64,000 nucleotides of DNA from an uncultured Alphaproteobacteria bacterium (lineage in GTDB: Bacteria; Pseudomonadota; Alphaproteobacteria; RF32; CAG-239). The translations under genes were made by a program, and so were the position numbers. The stretch lies in assembly GCA_934273635.1 (NCBI GenBank), contig CAKQSV010000007.1, positions 11,600 through 75,599 on the forward strand, in the 5' to 3' direction. The notes under the pieces are model-generated. The model was not told the DNA's origin. It did no database searches and saw only the letters and a program-made list of their open reading frames with translations. This document shows, piece by piece, positions 8,962-17,876 of the stretch. Each line of letters starts with the position of its first letter. The stretch's first letter is position 1.

Positions 8962-11151
8962 TCACATAAAACTGTAAGGGTCAATATCAACCTCAATCCT
9001 AACCGACGGCGGGCACTCGACTTTTGCCAACCACTCGCGCAGCACCGCCTGAATTTTGATACTCCGCGCGGTTTTGAGCAATAGTCGGTAGCGATAACGG
9101 CCTCTCAACATATATATCGGCGCTTGTGCCGGTCCCAATGTTGATATATAATCATTATTCGGCGCGGTTTGCCCCAGTCTGATGGCGATTTTTTCAACCA
9201 AATCCTGCTTGGCACCACTGACAATCAGCGCCGCAAGTTTGCCAAACGGCGGCATTTTCAGAATCTGCCGCGTTTGTTTTTCAAGCTCTAAAAAACGAGC
9301 GCGGTCGTTATCCACCAGGGCTTTGAGCACCGCGTTTTCCGGATAAAGCGTTTGTACATATACCGTGCCTTTTTTGGCGCCGCGTCCCGCTCGTCCCGAA
9401 ACCTGCGACAACAACTGAAAGGTTTGTTCCGAGGCGCGCAAATCGCTCCCCATCAGCCCGATGTCGGCATCGACAATGCCCACCAATGTCAGGCTTGGAA
9501 AGTGGTGACCCTTGGCGATTATCTGTGTGCCGATGAGAATATCCACCTCGTTGTTTTCCATTTTGCGGATAACTTCCGACACCTCGGTCAGATTGGTTGT
9601 AATATCACTTGAGATAATTTCAACCCTCGCCTCGGGGAAACGCCCCCGAACCTCCTCGGCAATACGCTCAACCCCAGGGCCGCAGGCGGTTAAACCTTCT
9701 TCAGAACCGCACTCGGGGCAGGTTTTGGGTAGTTCCATACTATAACCGCAATGGTGGCATACCAGTTTTTTGATGTTTTTATGTTCGGTCAGCCACGCCG
9801 TGCAATGCGGACACTGAATCCGATGTCCGCAATCGCGACAAATGGTCAGCGGCGCATAACCGCGACGATTGAGAAACAAAACCGATTGTTCCGAACGCTC
9901 TAAATTTTCTTGCAAAGCCGTTACCAATGACGGCGACAGCCACGACACGCCCCACGCGCCTTTTTGCGGCTTGTCTTTTTTGAGGTTGATAATTTTGACC
10001 TCGGGCATTACCGCGGCGGCGTAACGACTGGTCAGTTTAACACAATCGTATTTGCCGTCCTCCACATTGCAGACGGTCTCCAAATCGGGCGTGGCGGTTG
10101 AAAGAATCAGCGGAATCTGCTCTAATTTCGCTCGAACCACCGCCATATCCCGCCCTTGATAATTAACCACGTCTTCTTGTTTGAAGGAGTGGTCGTGGCT
10201 CTCATCAATGACAATCAGTCCCAAATCGGGATAAGGCAAAAACAGCGCCGAACGCGCGCCGACCACAACCTTGGCTCGTCCCTCGGCAATCGCCGACCAG
10301 TTGTCCGTTCGCTCGGCGGTGCTCAGTCCTGAGTGCCAACACGCCGGTTTGACACCAAAACGTTTTTCAAAGCGCGACAACCACTGTGTGGTTAAAGAAA
10401 TTTCAGGCACTAATATCAGAATCTGGCGATTTTGGCGCACCGCCTCGGCCACCGCCTCAAAATAAACCTCAGTCTTGCCCGAACCGGTCACACCGTCAAG
10501 CAACGTCACGCTAAAGCCATTGCCAACCTTGCGGCTCAGCTCTGCCGCGGCGGCGCTTTGTTCTGCGGTCAAGTTCACTTTTTGAAAATCACCCTGCGGT
10601 TGGTCAAAACTTTTCTTCTTGGGGCGCACCAACGGCGACAGCACGCCGCTTTTAATCAGCGTATTAACCACACTCAAGCCGACACCGGCGCCTTTACAGA
10701 TTTCACTTTTCGAATACGGCGCGTGGCGCAACAAGTCCATCACATGCCACCGCGCGTCAGAATTTTTGAGTTTGGCTTCGGCAAGCGTTTTACCACTCAA
10801 CTGATAAAGCGTGGTGGTGCGGGAATCGTCAAACACCGCGCGCACGCTGATAACCATACGCAAAACCAAGCCTAAAAAAGCCATATTATAATCGGCGACA
10901 AAACGGATAAAACTCATTAACGGCGCCGACAACGGCGGAAAATTAAACACCTCGACAATCGGTTTGATTTTGTGCTCGGGGAGTTTGGATGAGGCGCCGA
11001 TTTTCCACACCACGCCGATTTGCTGTTCTTTGCCCCAAGGCACTCGCACAATGCTGCCGAGCGCAACCGGTTCGTCCGTCTTATAATCAAACGGCTCATT
11101 AAACGGCAACGGTAGCAGCACGCCGACAATATGTGAAGTATTTTCTGTCAT
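8962..11151 (-). CDS. priA: Primosomal replication-restart helicase PriA
   Basis: This 729-residue protein is PriA, the 3'-5' helicase that recognises stalled forks and reloads the replisome. The N-terminal DNA-binding region (LPFNEPFDYKTDE) is followed by Walker A DGVTGSGKTEVYFE, the DEAH-type box IDESHDHSF, and a zinc-binding insert with paired cysteines (CRDCGHRIQCPHC, CHHCGYS, CPECGS). Helicase motifs V and VI are seen as GTQIIAKGHHFP and QVSGRAGRG. The start at 11151 is chosen because similarity begins there and a GAAAG lies nearby; an ATG 36 bases further up has no ribosome site. It sits between rnhB and atpH, the latter 68 bases away, and may be co-transcribed with both. Confidence 0.96.
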   Translation of the reverse strand: MTENTSHIVGVLLPLPFNEPFDYKTDEPVALGSIVRVPWGKEQQIGVVWKIGASSKLPEHKIKPIVEVFNFPPLSAPLMSFIRFVADYNMAFLGLVLRMVISVRAVFDDSRTTTLYQLSGKTLAEAKLKNSDARWHVMDLLRHAPYSKSEICKGAGVGLSVVNTLIKSGVLSPLVRPKKKSFDQPQGDFQKVNLTAEQSAAAAELSRKVGNGFSVTLLDGVTGSGKTEVYFEAVAEAVRQNRQILILVPEISLTTQWLSRFEKRFGVKPACWHSGLSTAERTDNWSAIAEGRAKVVVGARSALFLPYPDLGLIVIDESHDHSFKQEDVVNYQGRDMAVVRAKLEQIPLILSTATPDLETVCNVEDGKYDCVKLTSRYAAAVMPEVKIINLKKDKPQKGAWGVSWLSPSLVTALQENLERSEQSVLFLNRRGYAPLTICRDCGHRIQCPHCTAWLTEHKNIKKLVCHHCGYSMELPKTCPECGSEEGLTACGPGVERIAEEVRGRFPEARVEIISSDITTNLTEVSEVIRKMENNEVDILIGTQIIAKGHHFPSLTLVGIVDADIGLMGSDLRASEQTFQLLSQVSGRAGRGAKKGTVYVQTLYPENAVLKALVDNDRARFLELEKQTRQILKMPPFGKLAALIVSGAKQDLVEKIAIRLGQTAPNNDYISTLGPAQAPIYMLRGRYRYRLLLKTARSIKIQAVLREWLAKVECPPSVRIEVDIDPYSFM

Positions 11152-11216
11152 ACTTTCGGAGATAGCATTTTTTGCGCCAAAGCTCAAACGACATTAGCAT
11201 TTACGCACAGCTTAAT

Positions 11217-11834
11217 TCACAAAAACTCTTTTATCGGTTTGTAGCTTTTGCGGTGTTCGGGAATTATGCCATATTTTTTTAGGCCTTCGATGTGGTCTTT
11301 AGTGCCATAACCGGCATTATGCTCAAATCCATAATAAGGATATTTTTGCGCCAACTGTTCCATCTCGCGGTCACGATAAACCTTTGCCACAATCGACGCC
11401 GCAGAGATACTGTATGATTTGGCGTCTCCCTTCACTACGGTTTTGGTCGGCATTGCAAAATCTTTGGGAGCGCGATTGCCGTCAATAATGGCAAAATCAG
11501 GTCGTTGCGACACATTTGCCACCGCGCGGCGCATAGCCATAAACGTCGCCTGCAAAATGTTGTATCGGTCAATTTCAGCAGGGGTGGCCTCGCCCACGCC
11601 AATCGCAACTTGCCCGAGCTTTTCGGCCTCGCGCAACAACGCATACAACTTTTCGCGTTTGGTTTTGCTCAATTTTTTAGAGTCATTAAGATTTTGCAAC
11701 AACTCCGGACACAAATTGCGATCAATAATCACCACCGCACCGGCCACAACATTACCGACCCATGGTCCGCGACCGGCCTCGTCAATACCGCAAACAACGC
11801 CGCGGCAACCATCCTCAACGCTAAAATCAGGCAT
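11217..11834 (-). CDS. rnhB: Ribonuclease HII
   Basis: This 205-residue protein is RNase HII, which cuts RNA-DNA hybrids and removes single ribonucleotides from DNA. The catalytic acidic residues are visible in GIDEAGRGPW (Asp, Glu), AIIDGNRAPK (Asp) and KVYRDREM (Asp). One oddity is Trp instead of the usual Leu after GRGP. The start at 11834 is chosen because AGAGGGG lies about nine bases upstream; an upstream in-frame ATG at 11876 would add 14 unrelated residues. It is divergent from the porin gene and precedes priA. Confidence 0.96.
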   Translation of the reverse strand: MPDFSVEDGCRGVVCGIDEAGRGPWVGNVVAGAVVIIDRNLCPELLQNLNDSKKLSKTKREKLYALLREAEKLGQVAIGVGEATPAEIDRYNILQATFMAMRRAVANVSQRPDFAIIDGNRAPKDFAMPTKTVVKGDAKSYSISAASIVAKVYRDREMEQLAQKYPYYGFEHNAGYGTKDHIEGLKKYGIIPEHRKSYKPIKEFL

Positions 11835-11920
11835 TTTGATTTTCCCCTCTTTTATTCTGAAAATTTCGGCATACATATTGCCCTGAGCATTTGTTTTAAT
11901 TCAGCAATAAGGATTTGGCA

Positions 11921-13174
11921 ATGAAAAATTTGAATTTGATTGTCTGCGGGTTGAGTTGCTTTATGGCGGTTCAAGCCCTCGCCGATGACAATATGTCAAC
12001 AGCCGACAAGGTTGAAATCAGCAAATCGGTGCGCAAGTCAAAAAGCGCTGCGCAACGTTCTGCCGCAGGGCAAATCAGGCGTAATTTTGAATTTAGCCAA
12101 ATCGGCGACGACTATGCTGACTTTAAAGATATGTTGCAACAGAACTACGGTTTGGATTTTTCATTTGATATTTCCTACATGGGGCAACGCGGCGCGCCAA
12201 ACGGCAAAAAAAACGCCATGCAAACCATTTATTATCCGTCACTCACATGGAATATGTTTGACAACGACTATGGCAACGGCACGCTGAATATGTCTTATAA
12301 CTCGGTTAAATACGGCGGCATACAGGCGCAAAAACTGGGTAGCCGATTGGGTGCGGTCACCGCAATTAACGACTATGCCTCCCCGACTTATTCCTTTGAC
12401 GAGATGTATTTCGCCTATCGTTTGGGCGGAGACTGGGATTGGCTGACTGCCGCTGTCGGACAATTTCCGCTTTATAATTTTGACGGTACCGCCTATGACG
12501 CCAACCAACAGGAAAACTTTATCAACTACGCCTTGTCGCAAAACGCCTCCTCCACCTATCCGACCGCAAGTCTCGGCGCATATTTGCAAATTGCCCCCGA
12601 TGAGACGTGGACATTTGCCCTCGGCGCGCAAGACGCCACCAATATCAGCGGCAGCAGCATTAAAACCAACCGGCTTAATGAAGAGCACTACACTTCTTTC
12701 GCCTCGCTGACCTATTCCCCCACCCTGCCCAAGCTCGGCAGCGGACAATATTCTATTTTGCTCTATAATCAACCCGCCGTCAAAGCTCAAAAGCAAACCA
12801 CCAACGGTTGGTCGCTCAACCTCAGCCAGAACTTTGGCGACAAATTGAGCTTGTTCGCGCGGGTGAACGGCGTGTCGGGCAACGTGGCGACCATCAATCA
12901 ATCTTGGGTGTTGGGCGGGGTCTATAATAATCCGCTGGAGCGTAACCCGCTTGACCAAATCGGGCTTGCGTTTGCCTATAACAAAATTGACGAAAAAGCC
13001 GTCGGCTCAAAATTGGCGCATGAAAGCGAAAAAATCATCGAGGCCTATTGGGCTTGGGGAATATCCAAGTGGATGACCATCACGCCGGACGTGCAATTTT
13101 ATATAGACCCGTCCGAAAATACCAAGTCGGACTACGCCACGGTTTTCACCCTGCGCTCCACCTTCTTCTTTTAA
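11921..13174 (+). CDS. OprB-like carbohydrate-selective porin
   Basis: This 417-residue protein starts with a signal peptide (MKNLNLIVCGLSCFMAVQALA, cleavage before DD) and ends with Phe, the mark of outer-membrane beta-barrels. Alternating aromatic and polar strands and the pattern TITPDVQFYIDPSENTKSDY near the end resemble the OprB carbohydrate porin family; the middle includes AVGQFPLYNFDGT. Length fits a 16-strand barrel. The ATG at 11921 follows AAGGA by seven bases; the in-frame TTG at 11915 lies inside the ribosome site region and is unlikely. It stands alone between rnhB (divergent) and the retropepsin-like gene. Substrate is not known. Confidence 0.82.
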   Translation: MKNLNLIVCGLSCFMAVQALADDNMSTADKVEISKSVRKSKSAAQRSAAGQIRRNFEFSQIGDDYADFKDMLQQNYGLDFSFDISYMGQRGAPNGKKNAMQTIYYPSLTWNMFDNDYGNGTLNMSYNSVKYGGIQAQKLGSRLGAVTAINDYASPTYSFDEMYFAYRLGGDWDWLTAAVGQFPLYNFDGTAYDANQQENFINYALSQNASSTYPTASLGAYLQIAPDETWTFALGAQDATNISGSSIKTNRLNEEHYTSFASLTYSPTLPKLGSGQYSILLYNQPAVKAQKQTTNGWSLNLSQNFGDKLSLFARVNGVSGNVATINQSWVLGGVYNNPLERNPLDQIGLAFAYNKIDEKAVGSKLAHESEKIIEAYWAWGISKWMTITPDVQFYIDPSENTKSDYATVFTLRSTFFF

Positions 13175-13283
13175 CGCAAAATTGTCACACTTTATCTATG
13201 CATATCTGCAAATTTAGCTTTACATTTGGTGTTCTTTGACTGTAAATATACCTGTTTACTTTTTGTTAATATTTAAGTTAAAG

Positions 13284-13823
13284 ATGATGAACATTAAAAA
13301 ATTTCTTTTGATTTCCGGTTTGGCGTGTTTGTGCGGCGCTTGCCAAAGCAAGCCTGAACCGCAAACGGTTTTTATTCCGGCTATTGAAGTAAAAGCTAAA
13401 CCGCAGGTTAAGCATCCGTTAGGCATTATCGGCGCGACCGAACCGATTTATATTCTGCCGATGAAGGCTCCTTTTCAGGCGCGTATCGACACCGGCGCCG
13501 AGACTTCATCCATTGACGTTGACGATTATCACTACTTTGAACGCGACGGTGAAAAATGGGTCTCTTTTAAGATTAAAAACGCGGCAAACGGCGAGAGCTA
13601 CACTTTTGAAAAACGTCTTGTGCGCAAAATTACCATCCGTCGTATTAAACAAAGCGAAAAACGCCCCGTAGTTCGGCTTGACGTTAAATTCGGCGGACAG
13701 ATAATCAAAGCTTTATTCTCTCTGGCTAAGCGTGAAAACTTTGAATATCAGGCGCTTATCGGGCGCAACATTTTAACCGGACGCGCGATTGTCGACACAT
13801 CGCTATCCAACACTCTGCATTGA
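13284..13823 (+). CDS. Retropepsin-like aspartic protease lipoprotein (RimK-associated zinc-protease family)
   Basis: The 179-residue product has a lipoprotein signal (FLLISGLACLCGAC, Cys near residue 18), then a retropepsin-like domain with RIDTGAETSSID, where the Asp-Thr-Gly triplet is the aspartic protease signature, and ALIGRNILTGRAIVDTSLS. The family was named ATP-dependent zinc protease but is structurally retropepsin-like. Families of this type travel with an inactive transglutaminase/7TM protein and an ATP-grasp alpha-L-glutamate ligase, and both follow here at once. The start is taken at the first of two adjacent ATGs; a longer reading from 13236 lacks a ribosome site and would bury the signal peptide. 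The protein likely acts at a membrane surface in the periplasm. Peptide target unknown. Confidence 0.88.
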   Translation: MMNIKKFLLISGLACLCGACQSKPEPQTVFIPAIEVKAKPQVKHPLGIIGATEPIYILPMKAPFQARIDTGAETSSIDVDDYHYFERDGEKWVSFKIKNAANGESYTFEKRLVRKITIRRIKQSEKRPVVRLDVKFGGQIIKALFSLAKRENFEYQALIGRNILTGRAIVDTSLSNTLH

Positions 13824-13847
13824 TAACTTTAGGAAAAGACTTTAACT

Positions 13848-15401
13848 ATGCTGAAAAAATTTCTGTCCGTTCGTGCGATTTTGACCTTGGGTTTGGTGCT
13901 CTCGGTCATTTTTGCCATATATAGCATTTATTACAAAATCACTTATTGGGGGTTGTCGTTTAATCCGGCGCAAAAAACCAATGTGTGGACGATTGAGGCA
14001 CATATTTCTTTTATGCCGAACGGCGAACCTATCAAAGTTTCGGTGGCAACGCCGACCATCAGCAAAGATTTTAAAATTTTAGATGAAAATATCATTGCCA
14101 AAAAATATCGGATTAAAAAAGACAAAAAGAACAATCGTATTGAGCTGACTGCCAAAAATTTGGAAGGCGAACAGAATATTTATTATCAGTTATTGCTGTT
14201 TGACAATATTGCTGACGGCGGTAAAACCCCCGCACCGGTGCCTGCCAAACCAAAGAAACCCGTGTTGGACGACCAATCTCGCCTGAATATTCAAGAGGTT
14301 TTGACTTCGGCTAAAAATATGCCGGGGGACTTGCCGCAACAGGTTATCCGCTTTGTCAATCAAGAGACTCCCGACGCGTCGGTCGTCGCCTTGATGCCGA
14401 TGAAAAAAACACAAAAAGAGGTTTTGGATATTATTCAGACCGCGCTCAATTTTGCCGGTGTGCCCAACCGCAGTGCTCGCGGTATTAAGTTGGAAGAAGA
14501 CAAAAAGTCTTTCACGCCGGATTATATGCTTGAGGCCTATGTTGACGGCGTGTGGAAACTTTATGACATCAAAACCGGACGCAAAGGCAAACCTGAAAAC
14601 TTTGTGCTTTATCAGCGCGGCGGCGTGTCTTTGGTTGACGTGACCGGCGGTGATGATTCAACCATTCAATTTTCGGTAATGAAGTCTATCAGTTCAACGT
14701 TTCAGTTGGCGGCGAAAAGAGCCGAGCTTGAAAACAAAGGCGACTCATTCAGCCTGTCGGTTTTTAATCTGCCGGTGATGGAACAAAACACCATTAAGTG
14801 GCTGACAATCTTCCCATTGGCGATTTTGGTGATTGTCTTGTTGCGCAATGTGGTCGGTATTCAAACCATGGGTACTTTTACCCCCATGTTATTGGCGTTG
14901 GCGTTGGTTAAAACCGGTTTTGTTGCCGGACTGGTTTGTTTTACGGCCATTATCACCCTCGGTCTGATTATTCGTGCGGTGTTATCAAAACTCAATCTTT
15001 TGTTGGTGCCGAGAATTTCAGCCGTGGTGATTTTTGTGATTTTGATTATGCAGGCGCTGACGGTTTTGGGTTATCGTTTTAGTGTTGACATTGCCTTGTC
15101 GGCGGTGTTCTTCCCCATCATTATTATGGCGTGGATTATTGAGCGCGCTTCCATAACTTGGGAGGAAGACGGACCCGCTAACGCCGGACGAGAGATTTTT
15201 TATAGTCTTGTGGTGGCGATTATCACCTACTTTATTGTCAGCGACAGCCATATCCGTCACATTATGTATGTGTTTAATGAGCTGAATATTGTGATTTTGT
15301 TTGTGGTTATGCTGCTCGGCACTTATACCGGCTATCGTTTGACCGAACTCAGACGTTTTGCACCGGTATTGAAGGAGAACAACAATGTGGAGCGCCATTA
15401 A
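13848..15401 (+). CDS. Inactive transglutaminase-like protein fused to seven membrane helices
   Basis: The 517-residue protein has one N-terminal membrane helix (about residues 10-30), a periplasmic region of roughly 280 residues with a transglutaminase-like fold (VPNRSARGIKLEEDKK, YMLEAYVDGVWKLYDIKTG), and a C-terminal block of about seven helices containing VGIQTMGTFTPMLLALAL. No Cys stands at the expected catalytic position, in line with the family description. A Pro/Lys-rich linker (TPAPVPAKPKKP) separates the N-terminal part from the fold. It follows the retropepsin-like gene by 24 bases and overlaps the ATP-grasp gene by 17 bases, so the three are one operon. In other Proteobacteria the same trio is associated with envelope or osmotic stress; that is family knowledge. 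Confidence 0.88.
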   Translation: MLKKFLSVRAILTLGLVLSVIFAIYSIYYKITYWGLSFNPAQKTNVWTIEAHISFMPNGEPIKVSVATPTISKDFKILDENIIAKKYRIKKDKKNNRIELTAKNLEGEQNIYYQLLLFDNIADGGKTPAPVPAKPKKPVLDDQSRLNIQEVLTSAKNMPGDLPQQVIRFVNQETPDASVVALMPMKKTQKEVLDIIQTALNFAGVPNRSARGIKLEEDKKSFTPDYMLEAYVDGVWKLYDIKTGRKGKPENFVLYQRGGVSLVDVTGGDDSTIQFSVMKSISSTFQLAAKRAELENKGDSFSLSVFNLPVMEQNTIKWLTIFPLAILVIVLLRNVVGIQTMGTFTPMLLALALVKTGFVAGLVCFTAIITLGLIIRAVLSKLNLLLVPRISAVVIFVILIMQALTVLGYRFSVDIALSAVFFPIIIMAWIIERASITWEEDGPANAGREIFYSLVVAIITYFIVSDSHIRHIMYVFNELNIVILFVVMLLGTYTGYRLTELRRFAPVLKENNNVERH

Positions 15402-16341
15402 AGAATTTTGCTCTCGTCCCAAACGTTTGCGCAAGGCCGGCATTTTGGGCATGAACTGTCGCAACTACGCGGTGATTGCTCAATGTAATCGGCGGCGATT
15501 GTACCCTTTGGTGGACGATAAGGTGCAGACCAAAATTTTGGCTAACAAAATCGGCATTACTACACCAAAGCTTATTGGCGTGATTGAACACCAATTTGAG
15601 GTTAAAAACTTTCTTGAAGTGGTTAAAGGTTATTCGGAATTTGTGGTTAAACCCGCGCACGGCAGCGGCGGAAAAGGTGTGTTGATTATCAAAAGCTATA
15701 CCTCAGAGACTTTCACCACTCCGTCGGGACGGCAAATTACGTTTAATGAGGTTTATCAGCATATTTCCAATATTCTCAGCGGCTTATACAGCTTGGGCGG
15801 CAAATATGACGTGGCTGTGGTGGAAGAGTTGGTGCACTTTAGCAATGTGTTTGAAAAATACAGTTATCAGGGTATTCCCGATGTGCGGGTGATTGTGTAT
15901 AAGGGTTTTCCGGCCATGGCGATGACACGTTTGTCCACTGCCGAATCCGGTGGACGCGCCAACTTGCATCAGGGGGCTATCGGCGTGGGACTGGATATTC
16001 AAACCGGCAACTCTCTATGCGCAGTGCAGCACAATCGTCCGGTGACAATTCATCCCGACACTAAAGAAGATCTTTTAAGCATTAAAGTGCCATTGTGGCG
16101 CGAACACCTTGAAATTGCGGTAAAAGCCTATGAAATGACCGGACTGGGATATTTGGGCGCAGATATTGTGCTTGACCGCGACAAAGGTCCGATGATGTTG
16201 GAGCTTAATGCCCGCCCTGGGTTGGCGATTCAAATTGCAAACGGTCGCGGCTTGGGAGGCGTGATTGAAAAAATTGAAAAAACTTATCCTAAAGGGCTGA
16301 GTTGGAAAGAACGTGTTGATTTTGTACTACAACATAACTAA
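15385..16341 (+). CDS. ATP-grasp alpha-L-glutamate ligase-like protein
   Basis: The 318-residue protein has ATP-grasp features: FVVKPAHGSGGKGVLIIK (the ATP-binding glycine-rich loop), VVEELVHFSNVFEKYS, DVRVIVYKGFPAMAMTRLST, and LELNARPGLAIQIANG with the metal-binding Glu-Leu-Asn. The N-terminus (GMNCRNYAVIAQCNRR) matches the family's alpha-L-glutamate ligase-like group related to RimK. It probably joins an amino acid or peptide by amide ligation in the cytoplasm, the product being handled by the two membrane partners encoded before it. AAGGAG precedes the start, which lies 17 bases inside the upstream gene. Confidence 0.92.
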   Translation: MWSAIKEFCSRPKRLRKAGILGMNCRNYAVIAQCNRRRLYPLVDDKVQTKILANKIGITTPKLIGVIEHQFEVKNFLEVVKGYSEFVVKPAHGSGGKGVLIIKSYTSETFTTPSGRQITFNEVYQHISNILSGLYSLGGKYDVAVVEELVHFSNVFEKYSYQGIPDVRVIVYKGFPAMAMTRLSTAESGGRANLHQGAIGVGLDIQTGNSLCAVQHNRPVTIHPDTKEDLLSIKVPLWREHLEIAVKAYEMTGLGYLGADIVLDRDKGPMMLELNARPGLAIQIANGRGLGGVIEKIEKTYPKGLSWKERVDFVLQHN

Positions 16342-16374
16342 ATAAAAATTAGGATGTTTTTTTGGAGAAAATAG

Positions 16375-16989
16375 ATGAATAGCGAAACAAAAATGATTAA
16401 AAATACCAATACGCAAAAATTGGCAAAAAGCACGACGCAATCTCTGGAGCACGAAGAAAAGAAAAAGCTCAACATGAGCCCGACCAGAGCTAAAAAAATT
16501 AAGCACTCTTATCAAGTTAAAGACCCCGAGAACGCTTTGTTACTCAAGCTCAAAGACGGCGATGTGGTGATTGAGATGTTTCCGGACTCCGCGCCGAACC
16601 ACGTTGAGCGTATTAAAGAATTGGCACGCGCCGAGTTTTATAACGGTTTGAAATTTCATCGCGTGATTGACGGCTTTATGGCGCAGACCGGTTGTCCTTA
16701 CGGCACAGGCACCGGCGGTTCAGGCAAAAAGCTCAAAGCCGAATTTAATACCCGTCCACACAAACGCGGCACGGTATCAATGGCGCGTTCAATGATGCCG
16801 GACTCCGCAGACAGTCAGTTTTTTATCTGCTTTGACGACTGTGATTGGCTCAACGGGCAATACACGGTTTGGGGCGAAGTCACCTCGGGTATGGAATTTG
16901 TCGACAACATCAAAAAAGGCAGCGGCGCCAACGGTATGGTCTCTGAACCTGATGAGATTATCAGCCTGACGGTGATTGCCGACTTGTAA
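16375..16989 (+). CDS. Cyclophilin-type peptidyl-prolyl cis-trans isomerase
   Basis: The 204-residue protein ends in a single cyclophilin domain (about residues 55-204) with FYNGLKFHRVIDGFMAQTGC, GTGTGGSG, GTVSMARSMMPDSADSQFFI and GQYTVWGEVTSGMEFVD. The active-site Arg and Phe are present; the usual tryptophan region reads DCDWLNGQYT. The first 50 residues are strongly basic and acidic (many Lys and Glu) with no signal peptide, so the enzyme is cytoplasmic. TGGAGAAAATAG precedes the ATG. It follows the ATP-grasp gene by 33 bases and is closed by its own terminator. Confidence 0.95.
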   Translation: MNSETKMIKNTNTQKLAKSTTQSLEHEEKKKLNMSPTRAKKIKHSYQVKDPENALLLKLKDGDVVIEMFPDSAPNHVERIKELARAEFYNGLKFHRVIDGFMAQTGCPYGTGTGGSGKKLKAEFNTRPHKRGTVSMARSMMPDSADSQFFICFDDCDWLNGQYTVWGEVTSGMEFVDNIKKGSGANGMVSEPDEIISLTVIADL

Positions 16990-17009
16990 AAATTATCGCC
17001 TTTATTATC

Positions 17010-17037
17010 ACGGCAGGCTTCCCCTGCCGTTTTTTTG
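17010..17037 (+). terminator. Terminator after the cyclophilin gene (repeat copy 1)
   Basis: The stem ACGGCAGG / CCTGCCGT with a short CTTCC loop is followed by seven T. The same sequence plus GCGGCA occurs again at 18423-18456. Confidence 0.92.
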
Positions 17038-17048
17038 CGGCACAATTC

Positions 17049-17486
17049 CTACCGACAATTTCCTTTCATAATCATTTGATAGCCTTGTTGTATATTAAAA
17101 TTTTTTTTGAATTTATTAGTTATCAAACCATTTTTAGCTTGATAAATCTGTTTTTTGAACTTATCTATTGTGTATATTGATGATGCAACGGTACCTATTT
17201 GCAGAAGTTCCGCTTTTTCATCGTTATCCATGAATAATAGTAATGGCGTTTTATCTTTAGTTATTTCATCTTGTAAATAACTATTTTTGTCATCAATGAC
17301 AATTTGGAATGCGGAAATAGTGCTAGTTGTCTCCACATTTTTATTAAACCACTTAAATGAATTCCAAAGTTTTCCCTTAGCAGATAAAGGTGTTGTGAGC
17401 CCTGTCATCTGTTCGCAATAGTATGTCTCCTTGGCTTTTATACCAAAAGAGATTAAACAAATTATTACAATTAGAATATATTTCAT
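17049..17486 (-). CDS. Small secreted protein of unknown function
   Basis: I do not recognise this 145-residue protein. A signal peptide is clear (MKYILIVIICLISFGIKA, cleavage before KETYYC). The mature part has two cysteines (YYC near the start and the last-but-one residue of NCR), so a disulfide joining the ends is possible, and an amphipathic beta-rich middle. Base use is distinctly AT-richer than the neighbouring core genes. It follows the small lipoprotein gene by seven bases, and GGTAGG formed across that gene's stop codon serves as its ribosome site, so the two are one transcript. Confidence 0.7.
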   Translation of the reverse strand: MKYILIVIICLISFGIKAKETYYCEQMTGLTTPLSAKGKLWNSFKWFNKNVETTSTISAFQIVIDDKNSYLQDEITKDKTPLLLFMDNDEKAELLQIGTVASSIYTIDKFKKQIYQAKNGLITNKFKKNFNIQQGYQMIMKGNCR

Positions 17487-17493
17487 AATTTAC

Positions 17494-17706
17494 CTACCAA
17501 GAATAGCCAAATTCTCCACAATTTCTATCAATCGAATCCAATGCCTCTTCTGCAGTATAAAGACCGTTATTGTATCCGTCTATATTGGATTTTATAATTG
17601 CACGGCAATTTTTCGGCAACCCTGTTTTCCCGTAAGTCAGTTTTTGGTTATTGTCACAAGCAAATAAAAACAAAACTGCTACTAATAAAAACAAAAAATT
17701 TTTCAT
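17494..17706 (-). CDS. Small lipoprotein of unknown function
   Basis: This 70-residue protein begins with a lipoprotein signal (MKNFLFLLVAVLFLFAC, acylated Cys17, then Asp at +2). The mature 53 residues contain two further cysteines (PKNC, RNCGEF) that could form a disulfide, and an acidic helix YTAEEALDSIDR. A strong AGGAGGT ribosome site lies upstream. Asp at +2 argues for inner-membrane retention in the classical rule, though the rule is not universal. It leads the secreted-protein gene downstream; function unknown. Confidence 0.68.
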   Translation of the reverse strand: MKNFLFLLVAVLFLFACDNNQKLTYGKTGLPKNCRAIIKSNIDGYNNGLYTAEEALDSIDRNCGEFGYSW

Positions 17707-17876
17707 CTTAAAAACCTCCTCATGTTGCGTGGTAATATAGCCTAATTTTCTTTATTTTCTATTTATAAGCTCACGAATTTTTTTATTTTAGAGATTGAAT
17801 TTATCATTAAGATATGATAGAAGTTTTGTACAAAATGTTATTATTTATCAGTGTTTAATTTAATACTTCAATTATT

